This document shows positions 22,341 to 33,281 of a stretch of DNA of 64,000 nucleotides, piece by piece. This stretch comes from Manis javanica (taxonomy: Eukaryota > Chordata > Mammalia > Pholidota > Manidae): positions 45,087,629 through 45,151,628 of the forward strand of contig NC_133165.1 in NCBI RefSeq assembly GCF_040802235.1, in the 5' to 3' direction. Position numbers and translations under genes: made by a program. Within the stretch, counting starts at the first letter, position 1, and the number at the start of each line of letters is the position of its first letter. The notes below the pieces were generated by a model. It ran no database searches. It was not told the origin of the DNA and saw nothing but the letters and a program-made list of their open reading frames with translations.

Positions 22341-25300
22341 TTGGTAGCCAGGAATATAAAGCCTGCAATGGCAATAAGTGCATATCTTTCACTAATCACC
22401 CTAAATGTGAATGGACTGAATGCACCAATCAAAAGACACAGAGTAATAGAATGGATAAAAAAGCAAGATCCACCTATATGCGGCTTACAAGAGACTCACC
22501 TCAAACCCAAAGACATACACAGACTAAAAGTCAAGGGATGGGAAAAGATATTTCATGCAAAAAATAGGGAGAAAAAAGCAGGCGTTGCAGTACTGGCATC
22601 AGACAAAATAGACTTCAAAACAAAGAAAGTAACAAGAGATAAAGAAGAACATTACATAATGATAAAGGGGTCAGTCCAACAAGAGGATATAACCATTACA
22701 AATATAGAGGAGCATCAACATATGTTAAACAAATACTAACAGAATTAAAAGAGGAAATAGAATGCAATGCATTCATTCTAGGAGACTTCAACACACCACT
22801 CACTCCAAAGGACAGATCCACCAGACAGAAAAAAGTAAGGACACAGTGGCACTGAACAACACACTAGAGCAGATGGACTTAACAGACATCTACAGAACTC
22901 TACACACAAAAGCAGCATGATACACATTCTTCTCAAGTGCACATGGAACATTTTCCAGAATAGACCACATACTACACCACAAAAAGAGCCTCAGTAAATT
23001 CAAAAAGACTGAAATTCTACCGACCAACTTCTCAGACCACAAAGGCATAAAACTAGAAATTAATTGTACAAAGAAAACAAAAAGGCTCACAAACACATGG
23101 AGGCTTAACAACATGCTCCTAAATAATCAATGGATCAATAATCAAATTAAAACAGATATCCAGCAATATATGGAGACAAATGACAACATCAGCATAAAGC
23201 CCCAACTTCTGTGGCATACAGTGAAGGCAGTTCTAAGATGAAATCATATAGCAATCCAGGCATGTTTAAAGAAGGAAGAATAATCCCAAATGAATGGTCT
23301 AAAGTCACAATTATTGAAACTGGAAAAAGAAGAACAAATGAGGGCCAAAGTCAGCAGAAGGAGGGACATAATAAAGATCAGAGAAGAAATAAATAAGATT
23401 GAGAAGAAAAAAACAATAGAAAAAAATCAATGAAACCAAGAGCTGGTTCTTTGAGAAAATAAACAAAATAGATAAGCCCCTAGTCAAACTTATTAAGAGA
23501 AAAAGAGAATCGACACATCAACAGAATCAGAAATGAGAAATGAAATCACGACGGACCCCCAAGAAATACAAAGAATGATTAGAGAATACTATGAAAATCT
23601 ATATGCTAACAAGCTGGAAAACCTAGGAGAAATGGACAACTTCCTAGAAAAAGACAACTTTCCAAGACTGACCAAGGAAGAAACAGAAAATCTGATCAGA
23701 CCAATTACCAGCACAGAAATTTAATCATCAATCAAAAAACTACCCAGGAACAAAACCCGTGGGCCACATGGATTCACCACTGAATTTCATCAGACATATA
23801 GAGAAGACATAATACCCATTCTCCTTAAAGTTTTCCAAAAAATAGAAGAGGAGGGAATACTTCCAAACTCATTCTATGAAGCCAGCATCACTATAATACC
23901 AATACCAGGCAAAGACCCCACCAAAAAAGAAAATTACAGACCAATATCCCTGATGAACATAGATGCAAAAATACTCAAAAAAATATTAGCAAACCGAATT
24001 AAAAAATACATCAAGAGGATTATACACCATGATCAAGTGGGTTTCATCTCAGGGATGCAAGGATGGTACAACATTCAAAAATCCATCAACATCATCCAAC
24101 ACATCAACAAAAAGAAGGACAAAAACCACAGGATTATCTCCATAGACGCTGTAAAAGCATTTGACAAAATTTAACATACGTTCATGATGAAAACTCTCAA
24201 CAAAATGGGCTTAGAGGGCAAGTGCCTCAACATAACAAAGGCCATATATGACAAACCCACAGCCAACATCATACATAACAGAAAGAAGCTGAAAACTTTT
24301 CCTCTAAGATCGGGAACAAGACAGGGATGCCCACTACCCCCCCCCCACTGTTGTTCAATGTAGTACTGGAGGTCCTAGCCATGGCAATCAGACAAAACAA
24401 AGAAATAAAAGGCATTCAGATTGGTAAAGAAGAAGTCAAACTGTCACTATTTGCAGATGGCATGATATTATACATAAAAAACCCTAAAGAAGCCATTCCA
24501 AAACTACTAGAACTAATACCTAAATTCAGCTAAGTTGCAGGATACAAAAGTAATATGCAGAAATCTGTGGCTTTCCTATACACTAATGATGAGCTAACAA
24601 AAAGAGAAATCAGGAAAACAATTCCATTCACAATTGCATCAAGAAGAATAAAATACCTAGGAATAAACCTAACCAAGGAAGTGAAAGACCTATACCATGA
24701 AAACTACTAGACACTCTTAAGAGAAATTAAAGAGAACACTAACAATAGAAACTCATTTCATGCTCTTGACTAGGAACAATTAATATTGTCAAAATTGCCA
24801 TCTTCTGTAAAGCAATCTACAGATTCAATGCCATCCCTATCAAAATACCTACAACATTCTTCAATGAACTGGAACAAATAGTTTTCAAATTCATACAGAA
24901 CCACAAAAGACGCCAAATAGCCACAGCAATCCTGAGAAGGAAGAATAAAGCAGGGGCATCTCGCTTCCCAACTTCAAGCTCTATTACAAAGCCACAGTAA
25001 TCAAGACAAGTTGGTACTGGCACAAGGACAGACCCACACACCAGTGGAACAGAATAGGGAATCCAGATATTAACCCAAGCATATACAGTCAACTAATATA
25101 TGATAATGGAGTCATGGACATACAATGGGGAAATGACAGCCTCTTCAACAGCTGGTGTTGGCAAAACTGGACAGCTACATGTAAGAGAATGAAAATGGAT
25201 CATTGTCTAACCCCATACATAAAAGTAAATTTGAAGTGGATCAAAGACATGACAGTAAGCCATGAAACCATAAAACTCTTAGAAAAAAAAATAGGCAAAA

Positions 25301-25815
25301 ATCTCTTGGATATAAACATGAGTGACTTCTTCATGAACATATCTCCCTGGGCAAGGGAAACAAAAGCAAAAATGAACAACTGGAACTACATCAAACTGAA
25401 AAGCTCCTGTACAGCAAAGGACACCACCAATAGTATGGGAGAGTATATTCATAAATGACAGATCTGATAAAGGGTTGACATCCAAAATATATAAAGAGCT
25501 CATGCACCTCAACAAACAAAAAGCAAATAATCCAATTAAAAAATGGGCAGAGAAGCTGAACAGACACTTTTCCAAAGAAGAAATTCAGATGGACAACAGA
25601 CTCATGAAAAGATGCTCCACATTGCTTGTCATCAGAGAATATCACCTCACACCAGTAAGGATCACTACCATCCAAAAGACAAACAATGACAAATGTTGGC
25701 AAGGATGTGGAGAAAGGGGAACCCTCCTACACTGCTGGTGGGAATGTAAATTAGTTCAACGGTTGTGGAAAGCTGTATGGGGATTCCTTAAAAAACTCAA
25801 TATAGAAATACCATT
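22341..25815 (+). pseudogene. L1 ORF2 remnant (endonuclease-RT), interrupted
   Basis: The opening MAISAYLSLITLNVNGLNAPIKRHR with GLQETHLKPKD marks the endonuclease start (M at about 22368). FSDHKGIKLEIN at about 23030 ends that domain. RT contains FADG at about 24451-24462 where active copies have FADD, so the catalytic box is lost. A C10 run near 24338-24348 shifts the frame. The text runs to IEIPL at 25815, where the chimeric insertion splits it, and resumes at 31280 ([16 protein letters not shown]). It ends near 31590. Confidence 0.88.
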
Positions 25816-26149
25816 AGGATTTTTGGAGCCAAGATGGCGGCGTGAGTAGAGCAGCAGAAATCTCCTCCCAAAACTACATTTATCTGTGAAAATATAAAAA
25901 AGACAACTCTCCCTAAAATAGAGACCAGAGGACACAGGACAACATCCAGACCACATCCACACCTGTGAGAACCCAGCGCCTCACAAAGCGGGTAAGATAC
26001 AAGCCCGGCCCAGCGGGACCTGAGCGCCCCTTCCCCCCATCCCCAGCGGGAGGAGAGGAGTCAGCAGGGAGGGATCCCAGGACTGCTGAACACCCAGACC
26101 CAGGATTCCGGACCAAAGCACAGACACAGTGCATGCGTGGGGTGCTGGA

Positions 26150-26440
26150 TACTAGGGAAACAGGTCCTGACCGGTGAGCGGGTGCCTGAGGCTGATGCCG
26201 GAGAACGAAGAAACGGGAGTGGCTTTTTTTTTTTTTTTTTTTTTTGGTGAGTGCTTTTTGGAAGCATTAAAGGGACAGGGACCCCAATACTAGGGAAACA
26301 GGGCAGCAAGACCGGTGAGCAGGTGCCTGAGACCGGTGCCTGAGGACAAAGAAAATCGCGTGTTTTTCCTTTTTTTTTTTTTTCTTTTGTTGTTGCTGTT
26401 GTTGTTTTGGTTTGGAGAGCGCTTTTTGGAAGTCTTAAAG
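26150..26440 (+). repeat. Tandem duplicated unit in L1 5' UTR
   Basis: A unit starting TACTAGGGAAACAGG at 26150 recurs at 26288. Both copies carry the words 'ccggtgagc.ggtgcctgag', a long T run (26224-26245 and about 26370-26383) and 'gctttttggaag..ttaaaggg'. The period is about 138-150 bp. The other L1 5' UTRs in the window have this block once. Confidence 0.85.
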
Positions 26441-26797
26441 GGGCAGGACAGGGCACTTAGCCCAGAGGGAGGGAATTTATGGATCTCTGGGCACTCTAAC
26501 CCCCTGGGCAGCAGGGAGCACAGAGGCCCTTTATGGAAATAAATAGTCTCCCAGCCGCTCCCCCTCCAACGGAGCTTCACCATTTTGAAGGAGCAGCCCG
26601 AGCCAGGCCACGCCCACAGCAACAGCAGAGATAAACTCCATAGCAACTGGGCAGGAAGCAGAAGCCCTGTCTGTGCACAGCTGCCAAGCACAAGCCACTA
26701 GAGGTCGCTATTCTCCCAGGAAAAGGCTACAAACCAACAAGAAGGAAAGCTCATCCAGCTGTCACTCGTACCAGCTCTGCAAACTATCTCTATCACC

Positions 26798-27696
26798 ATG
26801 AAAAGGCAAAACTACACGCAAAGATCACAGAGACAACACCTGAGAAGGAGACAGACATAACCAGTCTTCCTGAAAAAGAATTCAAAATAAAAATCATGAA
26901 CATGCTGACGGAGATGCAGAGAAAAATGCAAGAGCAATAGGATGAAGTCTGGAGGGAGATCACAGATGTCAGGAAGGAGATCACAGAAGTGAAACAAACC
27001 CTGGAAGGATTTATAAGCAGAATGGGTAAGATGCAAGAGGCCATTGAAGGAACAGAAACCAGAGAACAGGAACGTATAGAAGCTGACATAGAGAGAGATA
27101 AAAGGATCTCCAGGAACGAAACAATACTAAGAGAACTATGTGACCAATCCAAAAGGAATAATATCCGTATTATAGGGGTACCAGAAGAAGAGAGAGGAAA
27201 AGGGATAGAAAGTCTCTTTGAAGAAATAATTGCTGAAAACTACCCCAAACTGGGGGAGGAAATAATTGAACAGACCACGGAAATACACAGAACCCCCAAC
27301 AGAAAGGATCCAAGAAGGACAACACCAAGAAACATAATAATTAAAATGGCAAGGATCAAGGACAAGGAAAGAGTTTTAAAGGCAGCTAGAGAGAAAAAGG
27401 TCACCTATAAAGGAAAACCCATCAGGCTATCATCAGACTTCTCGACAGAAACCCTTCAGGCCAGAAGAGAATGGCATGATATATTTAATGCAATGAAACA
27501 GAAGGGCCTTGAACCAAGGATACTGTATCCAGCACGACTATCATTTAAATATGATGGCGGGATTAAACAATTCCCAGACAAGCAAAAGCTGAGGGAATTT
27601 GCTTCCCACAAACCACCTCTCCAGGGCATCTTAGAGGGACTGCTCTATATGGGAGCACTCCTAAAAAGAGCACAGAACAAAACACACAAGATATGA
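26798..27696 (+). pseudogene. L1 ORF1, nearly complete but broken
   Basis: ATG at 26798 is followed by a one-base frame loss in the first 15 codons. A TAG lies at about 26938 in the coiled coil (QEQ-stop-DEVW). From 26989 a 235-codon frame is open. It holds the end of the coiled coil, the RRM-like domain (NNIRIIGVPEEERGKGIESLFEEIIAENYPKLGEE) and the C-terminal RNA-binding domain (IRLSSDFSTETLQARREWHD, then LEPRILYPARLSFKYDGG, ending QNKTHKI). This is the longest ORF1 piece in the window. ORF1p would bind L1 RNA, but the N-terminal trimerisation part is out of frame. Confidence 0.88.
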
Positions 27697-27816
27697 AGAA
27701 TGGAGGAGGAGGAATAAGAAGGGAGACAAGAAAAGAATCTCCAGACAGTGTATATAACAGCTCAATAAGCGAGCTAAGTTAGGCAGTAAGATACGAAAGA
27801 GGCTAACCTTGAACCT

Positions 27817-30162
27817 TTGGTAACCACGAACCTAAAGCCTGCAATGGCAATAAGTACATATCTCTCAATAGTCACCCTAAATGTAAATAGACTTAATCCA
27901 CCAATCAAAAGACACAGAGTAATAGAATGGATAAAAAAGCAAGACCCATCTATGTGCTGTTTTCAAGAAACTCACCTCAAACCCAAAGACATGCACAGAC
28001 TAAAAGTTAAGGGATGGAAAAACATATTTCAGGCAAACAACAGCGAGAAGAAAGCAGGGGCTGCAGTACTAATATCAGACAAAATAGACTTCAAAACAAA
28101 AAAAGTAACAAGAGATAAAGAAGGACACTACATAATGATAAAGGGCTCAGTCCAACAAGAGGATATAACCATTCTAAATATATATGCACCCAACACAGGA
28201 GCACCAGCATATGTGAAACAAATACTAACAGAACTAAAGAGGGAAATAGACTGCAATGCATTCATTTTAGGAGACTTCAACACACCACTCACCTCAAAGG
28301 ATAGATCCCCCGGGCAGAAAATAAGTAAGGACACACAGGCACTGAACAACACACTAGAACAGATGGACCTAATAGACATCTATAGAACTCTACATCCAAA
28401 AGCAACAGGATATATATTCTTCTCAAGTGCACATGGAACATTCTCCAGAATAGACCACATACTAGCTCACAAAAAGAGCTTCAGTAAATTCCAAAATATT
28501 GAAATTCTACCAACCAATTTTTCAGACCACAAAGGTATAAAACTAGAAATAAATTCTACAAAGAAAACAAAAAGGCTCACAAACACATGGAGGCTTAACA
28601 ACATGCTTCTAAATAATCAATGCATCAATGAACAAATCAAAATAGAGATCAAGGAATATATAGAAACAAATGACAACAACAACACAAAGCCCCAACTTCT
28701 GTGGGACACAGTGAAAGCAGTCTTAAGAGGAAAGTATATAGCGATCCAGGCACACTTGAAGAAGGAAGAACAATCCCAAATGAATAGTCTAACATCACAA
28801 TTGTCGAAACTGGAAAAAGAAGAACAAATGGGGCCTAAAGTCAGCAGAAGGAGGGACATAATTAAGATCAGAGAAGAAATAAACAAAATTGAGAAGAACA
28901 AAACAATAGCAAAAATCAACGAAACCAAGAGCTGGTTCTTTGAGAAAATAAACAATATAGATAAGCCTCTAGCCAAACTTATTAAGAGAAAAAGAGAATC
29001 AACACAAATCAACAGCATCAGAAATGAGAACGGAATAATCACGACTGACTCCACAGAAATACAAAGAATTATTAAAGACTACTATGAAAACCTATATGCC
29101 AACAAGATGGAAAACCTAGAAGAAATGGACAACTTTCTAGAAAAATAGAACCTCCCAAGACTGACCAAGGAAGAAACACAAAAGTTAAACAAACCAATTA
29201 TGAGCAAAGAAATTGAAACGGTAATCAAAAAACTACCCAAGAACAAAACCCCGGGGCCGGACGGATTTACCTCGGAATTTTATCAGACACACAGAGAAGA
29301 CATAATACCCATTTTCCTTAAAGTGTAACAAAAAACAGAAGAGGAGGGAATACTCCCAAACTCATTCTATGAAGCCAACATCACCCTAATACCAAAACCA
29401 GGCAAAGACCCCACCAAAAAAGAAAATTACAGACCAATATCCCTGATGAATGTAGATGCAAAAATACTCAATAAAATATTAGCAAACAGAATTCAACAGT
29501 ATATCAAAAGGATCATACACCATGACCAAGTGGGATTCATCCCAGGGATGCAAGGATGGTACAACATTCGAAAATTCATCAACATCATCCACTACATCAA
29601 CAAAAAGAAAGACAAAAACCACATGATCATCTCCATAGATGCTGAAAAAGCATTTGACAAAATTCAACATCCATTCATGATAAAAACTCTCAGAAAAATG
29701 GGAATAGAGGGCAAGTACCTCAACATAATAAAGGCCATATATGATAAACCCACAGCCAACAGTATACTGAACAGTGAGAAGCTGAAAGCATTTCCCTGAG
29801 ATCGGGAACTAGACAGGGATGCCCACTCTCCCCACTGTTATTTAACATAGTACTGGAGGTCCTAGCCATGGCAATCAGACAAAACAAAGAAATACAAGGA
29901 ATCCAGATTGGTAAAGAAGAAGTTAAACTGTCACTATTTGCAGATGACATGATATTGTACATAAAAAACCCTAAAGACCCCACTAAAAACTACTAGGACT
30001 GATATCGGAATAAAGCAAAGTTGCAGGATACAAAATTAACACACAGAAATCTGTAGCTTTCCTATACACTAACAATGAACCAATAGAAAGAGAAATCAGG
30101 AAAACCATTCCATTCACAATTGCATCAAAAAGAATAAAATACCTAGGAATAAGCCTAACTAA
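27817..30162 (+). pseudogene. L1 ORF2: intact endonuclease domain, broken RT
   Basis: A 443-codon frame (27817-29148) holds a full endonuclease: TLNVNRLN (N near 22), QETHL (E51), GDFN (D153, N155) and SDHKG (D237, H238), all matching the APE-like catalytic set. The natural start is probably M10 (MAISTYLSIVTLN). A TAG at 29146-29148 (in EK-YNLPRL context) and a TAA at about 29326 cut off RT, and a frame loss follows near 29797. The FADDMILY codons are still present at about 29937-29960. L1 homology stops at about 30159 within ..[11 protein letters not shown]. It cannot make full ORF2p. Confidence 0.9.
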
Positions 30163-31267
30163 TTATAGATCTGCTTTGTTTATGTAACTGTATTCCTATT
30201 ATGTTAATATGTGTGCGCAATTTAGTTAGTAGTTTAAAACCTATACATGCTTAAGTTACTCTACAAGAAGATATGTCAAAGAAATAATCAATCCTCCCAT
30301 GTTTTCTTCCATCTGCTACCTCTATAGGATTTCTTCTTCCTTCCTAATTACAACCCTTAAATAGAATTCGTGCCTCATATCGAATTTACCGAGTATCATA
30401 ATTCCTCCAAGTGGTAAAGATACCTCAAGACAAATGCTGGGCATAGAAGCCACAGGGCATAAATCTGCAAAGAAGTAAAAAGCTAACCTTTTCAAACAAT
30501 ATGGCTTCTCTCTCACTTACCAACTTTACATCTCCCTGTATGGCCCCGGAAGACGACTGGTTAGCCAGAGATGGGTAAGATTCCTCAAGGGAGGAACAAC
30601 CTAAGACAGGCACACTCGCAGGAGGGCCATCAGGTGAGAAATTGGGGATCAACAGTGGTGAAGCTTAGAACCTCCCCCCTCCCCCCTGTTTTGAGAGAAA
30701 TCTTCTGCATCTGTGGATGTTTTAATGCCCTTGTCTAGCTTGGATTAACACATAGTCTACAGGCACACACCTGATCATCTACAATTGCTCTCTTACAACA
30801 CTAAACTATGTTTTCTACCTTTATCTTGCATCTACCTACCACTTCAGCATTTTATTAAAAATAATAATAATAATAAAGGGAGAAATGTGGGATCCACATA
30901 TAAATCAAATATAAAAATCAAGCGAATATTCATATTTGACCTGATTGTTTATAGTTCATAATGCGTGATCAAAACTGAAAGTTTCTGTGATGACTGCCCC
31001 TGTACTGTTCACCATGTAAGAACTTATTCACTATGTAAGAATTTGTACACCATGTAAGAACTTGTTCGTTATGTTTCAGAAGATTGGAGACTGACGAGAA
31101 TTAGGCTTGAGATGGATTTATGATTGTGCATTAAGCATTGACTCCCCTATACAGAATTTTATTGTTGTTAACAACCATTTGATCAATAAATATGAGAGAT
31201 ACCCTCTCAAAAAATTTTTTTCAAATCAAAGAATCAATAAATTATAAATTATGGAATAAAAAAAAAA
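30160..31267 (+). mobile_element. ERV-like 3' segment (internal piece + U3/R) fused to L1
   Basis: About 720 bp of non-L1 sequence with no long sense frame is followed by a polypurine tract (AAAGGGAGAAA, 30875-30885). Immediately after comes a TG that opens an LTR-like U3 (TGTGGGATCC, 30886). AATAAA lies at 31195-31200 and an A run at about 31214. This is the layout of the 3' end of a polyadenylated retroviral RNA (PPT-U3-R-polyA), lacking U5. About 50 bp of AT-rich sequence and a longer A run end the insert. The ERV class is not certain; the PPT/TGTGGGA style suggests class II. Confidence 0.7.
30886..31217 (+). promoter_or_regulatory. LTR-like U3-R with three 19-bp repeats and poly(A) signal
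   Basis: It contains exact-period direct repeats at 31010-31028, 31029-31047 and 31048-31066 (CAC(C/T)ATGTAAGAA(C/T)TT(A/G)T(T/A)), a layout typical of U3 enhancer arrays. The poly(A) signal AATAAA is at 31195. No U5 follows, as expected for a copy made from an mRNA 3' end. Confidence 0.6.
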
Positions 31268-31279
31268 AGAAATACCATT

Positions 31280-31960
31280 TGACCCAGGAATTCCACTCCT
31301 AGGAATTTACCCTAAGAATGCAGGAGACCAGTTTGAAAAAGACATATGCACCCCTATGTTTATCACAGCACTATTTACAATAGCCATGAAATGGAAGCAA
31401 CCTAAGTGTCCATCAGTAGATGAATCGATAAAGAAAATATTGTACATACACACAATGGAATATTATTCAGCCATAAGAAGAAAACAAATTCTATTATTTG
31501 AAACAACATGGATGGAGCTACAGGGTATTAATGCTCAGTGAAATAAGCCAGGCGGAGAAAGACAAGTACCAAATGATTTCACTCATCTGTGGAGTATAAG
31601 AACAAAGAAAAAGACTGAAGGAGCAAAACAGCAGCAGACTCACAGAACCCAAGAATGGACTAACAGTTACCAAAGGGAAAGGGATGGGGGAGGACGGGTG
31701 CAAAGGGTGGGATAAGGGGGTGGGGGAAAGAAAGGAGGCATTATGATTGGCATGCATAATGTGTGTGGGGGGCGTCACGTGGAAGGCTGTACAGCACGGA
31801 GAGGACAGGTAGTGATTCTACAGCATCTTACTACGTTGACGGACAGTGACTGCAATGGGGTATGTGGGGTGAACTTAGTGATGGGGGGAGTCTAGTAAAC
31901 ATAATTTTCCTCATGTAATTGCAGATTAATGATACCAAAATAAAAAATAAAGAAATAGAA
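31280..31960 (+). mobile_element. 3' end of the split full-length L1
   Basis: It resumes ORF2 at [50 protein letters not shown] and ends the frame near 31600. The G-rich 3' UTR and the terminal 'gattaatgatacc' plus A-rich tail follow. It belongs to the element that starts at 19345; only the chimeric insertion separates them. Confidence 0.9.
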
Positions 31961-31988
31961 TAAAAATATAAATATATAAGGAAATACC

Positions 31989-32134
31989 TTGGAATAAATT
32001 TTTAATCAAAGATGCAAAAGAGTTGAATGCTGAAAATCACAAAACATTGTTGAGAGATAAAGAAGACCCAAATTAATGCCAAGACATCCTTCGTTTTTAG
32101 ATTGGAAGATTTAATATTGTTAAGATGGCAATAC
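31989..32134 (+). mobile_element. Old L1, ORF2 piece 3
   Basis: It continues the old ORF2 after the full-length L1: 'ttggaataaatttttaatca', 'gctgaaaatcacaaaaca' and 'attggaagatttaatattgtt'. It is cut at 32134 by a solo LTR whose flanks are the 4-mer ATAC. Confidence 0.8.
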
Positions 32135-32725
32135 TGTTAGTGGAGGCAGCTAGATAGACATGAACAGGAGGGGAGAAAGGAGGGGGACAGACCACCCAGT
32201 TTCTACCCAGTCTCCACCCAGACTTCCCTGTCTCCCTTATGCCAACCCCATTTGCAGTTCAGCACAAACTCATAAGTATAAATACTGGTCACTAGGACCT
32301 TCCCAATTTTAGATCATATGCACTTAAGGGAGCATTGTTGCTTCTGTTCCCGGGGCCATCATAACATCATTATATCATTTATATTACAGTTTTGGGCCCA
32401 CCATGAGTTTCTCTTAGATGCTCATGAGACAAATGACAAACAAAAACTTGCAAAAAGAAGCTAAAAGGGAGGGAACAAGGTGATCCAAAAGATAGTGTGA
32501 AAAATGACAAAATGGGAAGGAAGCATCCAAATAATCCCCCATAAAAGACACAATGTAAAAATCAGCCTGTTCCTCTGTCTCTGGAGCTTACTTTCCTTTC
32601 ACTTTACTAAATAACCCCCCACCCCTGCAGCTTTAACTCCCTATCAGTTCTCTCAACTGAATTCTTTCCTTGAAGGAGACAGAATACAAGTACTGATTAA
32701 TTCGACAGTCCACCTCCCGGTAACA
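32135..32725 (+). mobile_element. Solo LTR, class I ERV type, 591 bp
   Basis: The ends are TGTTA...TAACA (inverted). The flanks are ATAC at 32131-32134 and ATAC at 32726-32729. A 4-bp TSD is typical of class I (gamma-like) ERVs. Removing it restores the old L1 ORF2 text. A 'cctgttcctctgtctctgg' to 'ctttcactttactaaataa' stretch (about 32566-32613) resembles the R region of such LTRs. No internal viral genes remain, so it is a recombination-derived solo LTR. Confidence 0.82.
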
Positions 32726-33281
32726 ATACTACCCTAAATGATCTATAGATTCAGTGTAATATCTATAAAACTCCAATGGGTTTTTGAGTAGAAATGGAAG
32801 AGCAAACCCTCAAATTCACGAATCCCAAAGGGACCCAAAGAGCCAAAAGTTTTGAAAGAGAATAAGTTGAAGAATTCACACTTCCCAATGTCAAAACTTC
32901 CTAGTGCTATAGAAATCAAAACACTGTAGTACTAGTATAGGGATAGACGCAGATCAGTGCAATAGAAATGGAAGTCCAGAAATAAAGCCATACATCTGAG
33001 GTCAAATGATTTTTGTAGGGGTACCAAAAAGTTCAATATGGAAAAAAATGCTGTTGGGACAACTGGATATCCACATGCAAAAGAATAAAGCTGGATCCCT
33101 ACCCACATCATAGATAAAAATTAACTCCAAATGGATCAACAACCTACATGAAAGAGCTAAAAGCATAAAACTCTTAGAAGAAAATAAAGTGGTAAATATT
33201 CATGACCTTGGAATGAATGGAGTCTTATTTATGACTCTAAAAGCATGAATAATAAAAGAAAAAAATAGACAAATTGGACTT
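32726..33281 (+). mobile_element. Old L1, ORF2 piece 4
   Basis: It continues the old ORF2 C-terminal half: 'gatctatagattcagtgtaa', 'aaagccatacatctgag', 'caactggatatccacatgca' and 'taaaactcttagaagaaaat'. No frame is open. It ends at 'agacaaattggact', where the sequence changes to an antisense old L1. Confidence 0.8.

Larger units (their letters stand above)
25816..31267 (+). mobile_element. Chimeric L1-ERV insertion with perfect 12-bp TSD
   Basis: The flanks are identical: AGAAATACCATT at 25804-25815 and 31268-31279. Joining the flanks restores the host ORF2 sentence exactly. The insert starts with an L1 5' end (TTGGAGCCAAGATGGCGGCG) and runs through ORF1 and ORF2 to about 30159. It then switches to about 1.1 kb of ERV-like sequence that ends in an A tail directly against the right TSD. 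The single TSD pair implies that both parts integrated together by target-primed reverse transcription. At the switch only one or two bases (aa) are shared. Confidence 0.9.
19345..31977 (+). mobile_element. Full-length L1, split by two nested elements
   Basis: Pieces: 5' UTR start 19350-19429; remaining 5' UTR, ORF1 and ORF2 to 25815; ORF2 C-terminus and 3' UTR 31280-31960, with an A-rich tail. TSD AAGGAAATACC at 19334-19344 and 31978-31988. It is split by an antisense L1 (19430-20233) and by the L1/ERV chimera (25816-31267). Once these are removed the remaining sequence is about 6.4 kb, the normal L1 length. ORF1 and ORF2 both contain several stops and frameshifts. Confidence 0.92.

Noticed and set aside
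27817..29148. 443-codon open frame as an active L1 ORF2 gene
   Set aside because: The endonuclease domain is intact, but stops at 29146 and about 29326 and a later frame loss cut off reverse transcriptase, and the L1 C-terminus is missing.
30322..30652. Minus-strand frames in the ERV-like segment as viral genes
   Set aside because: Short, antisense to the PPT-U3 orientation, with no retroviral domain signature.
31010..31066. CRISPR-like direct repeats
   Set aside because: Three directly adjacent 19-bp units without spacers inside an LTR U3 in a mammalian genome.
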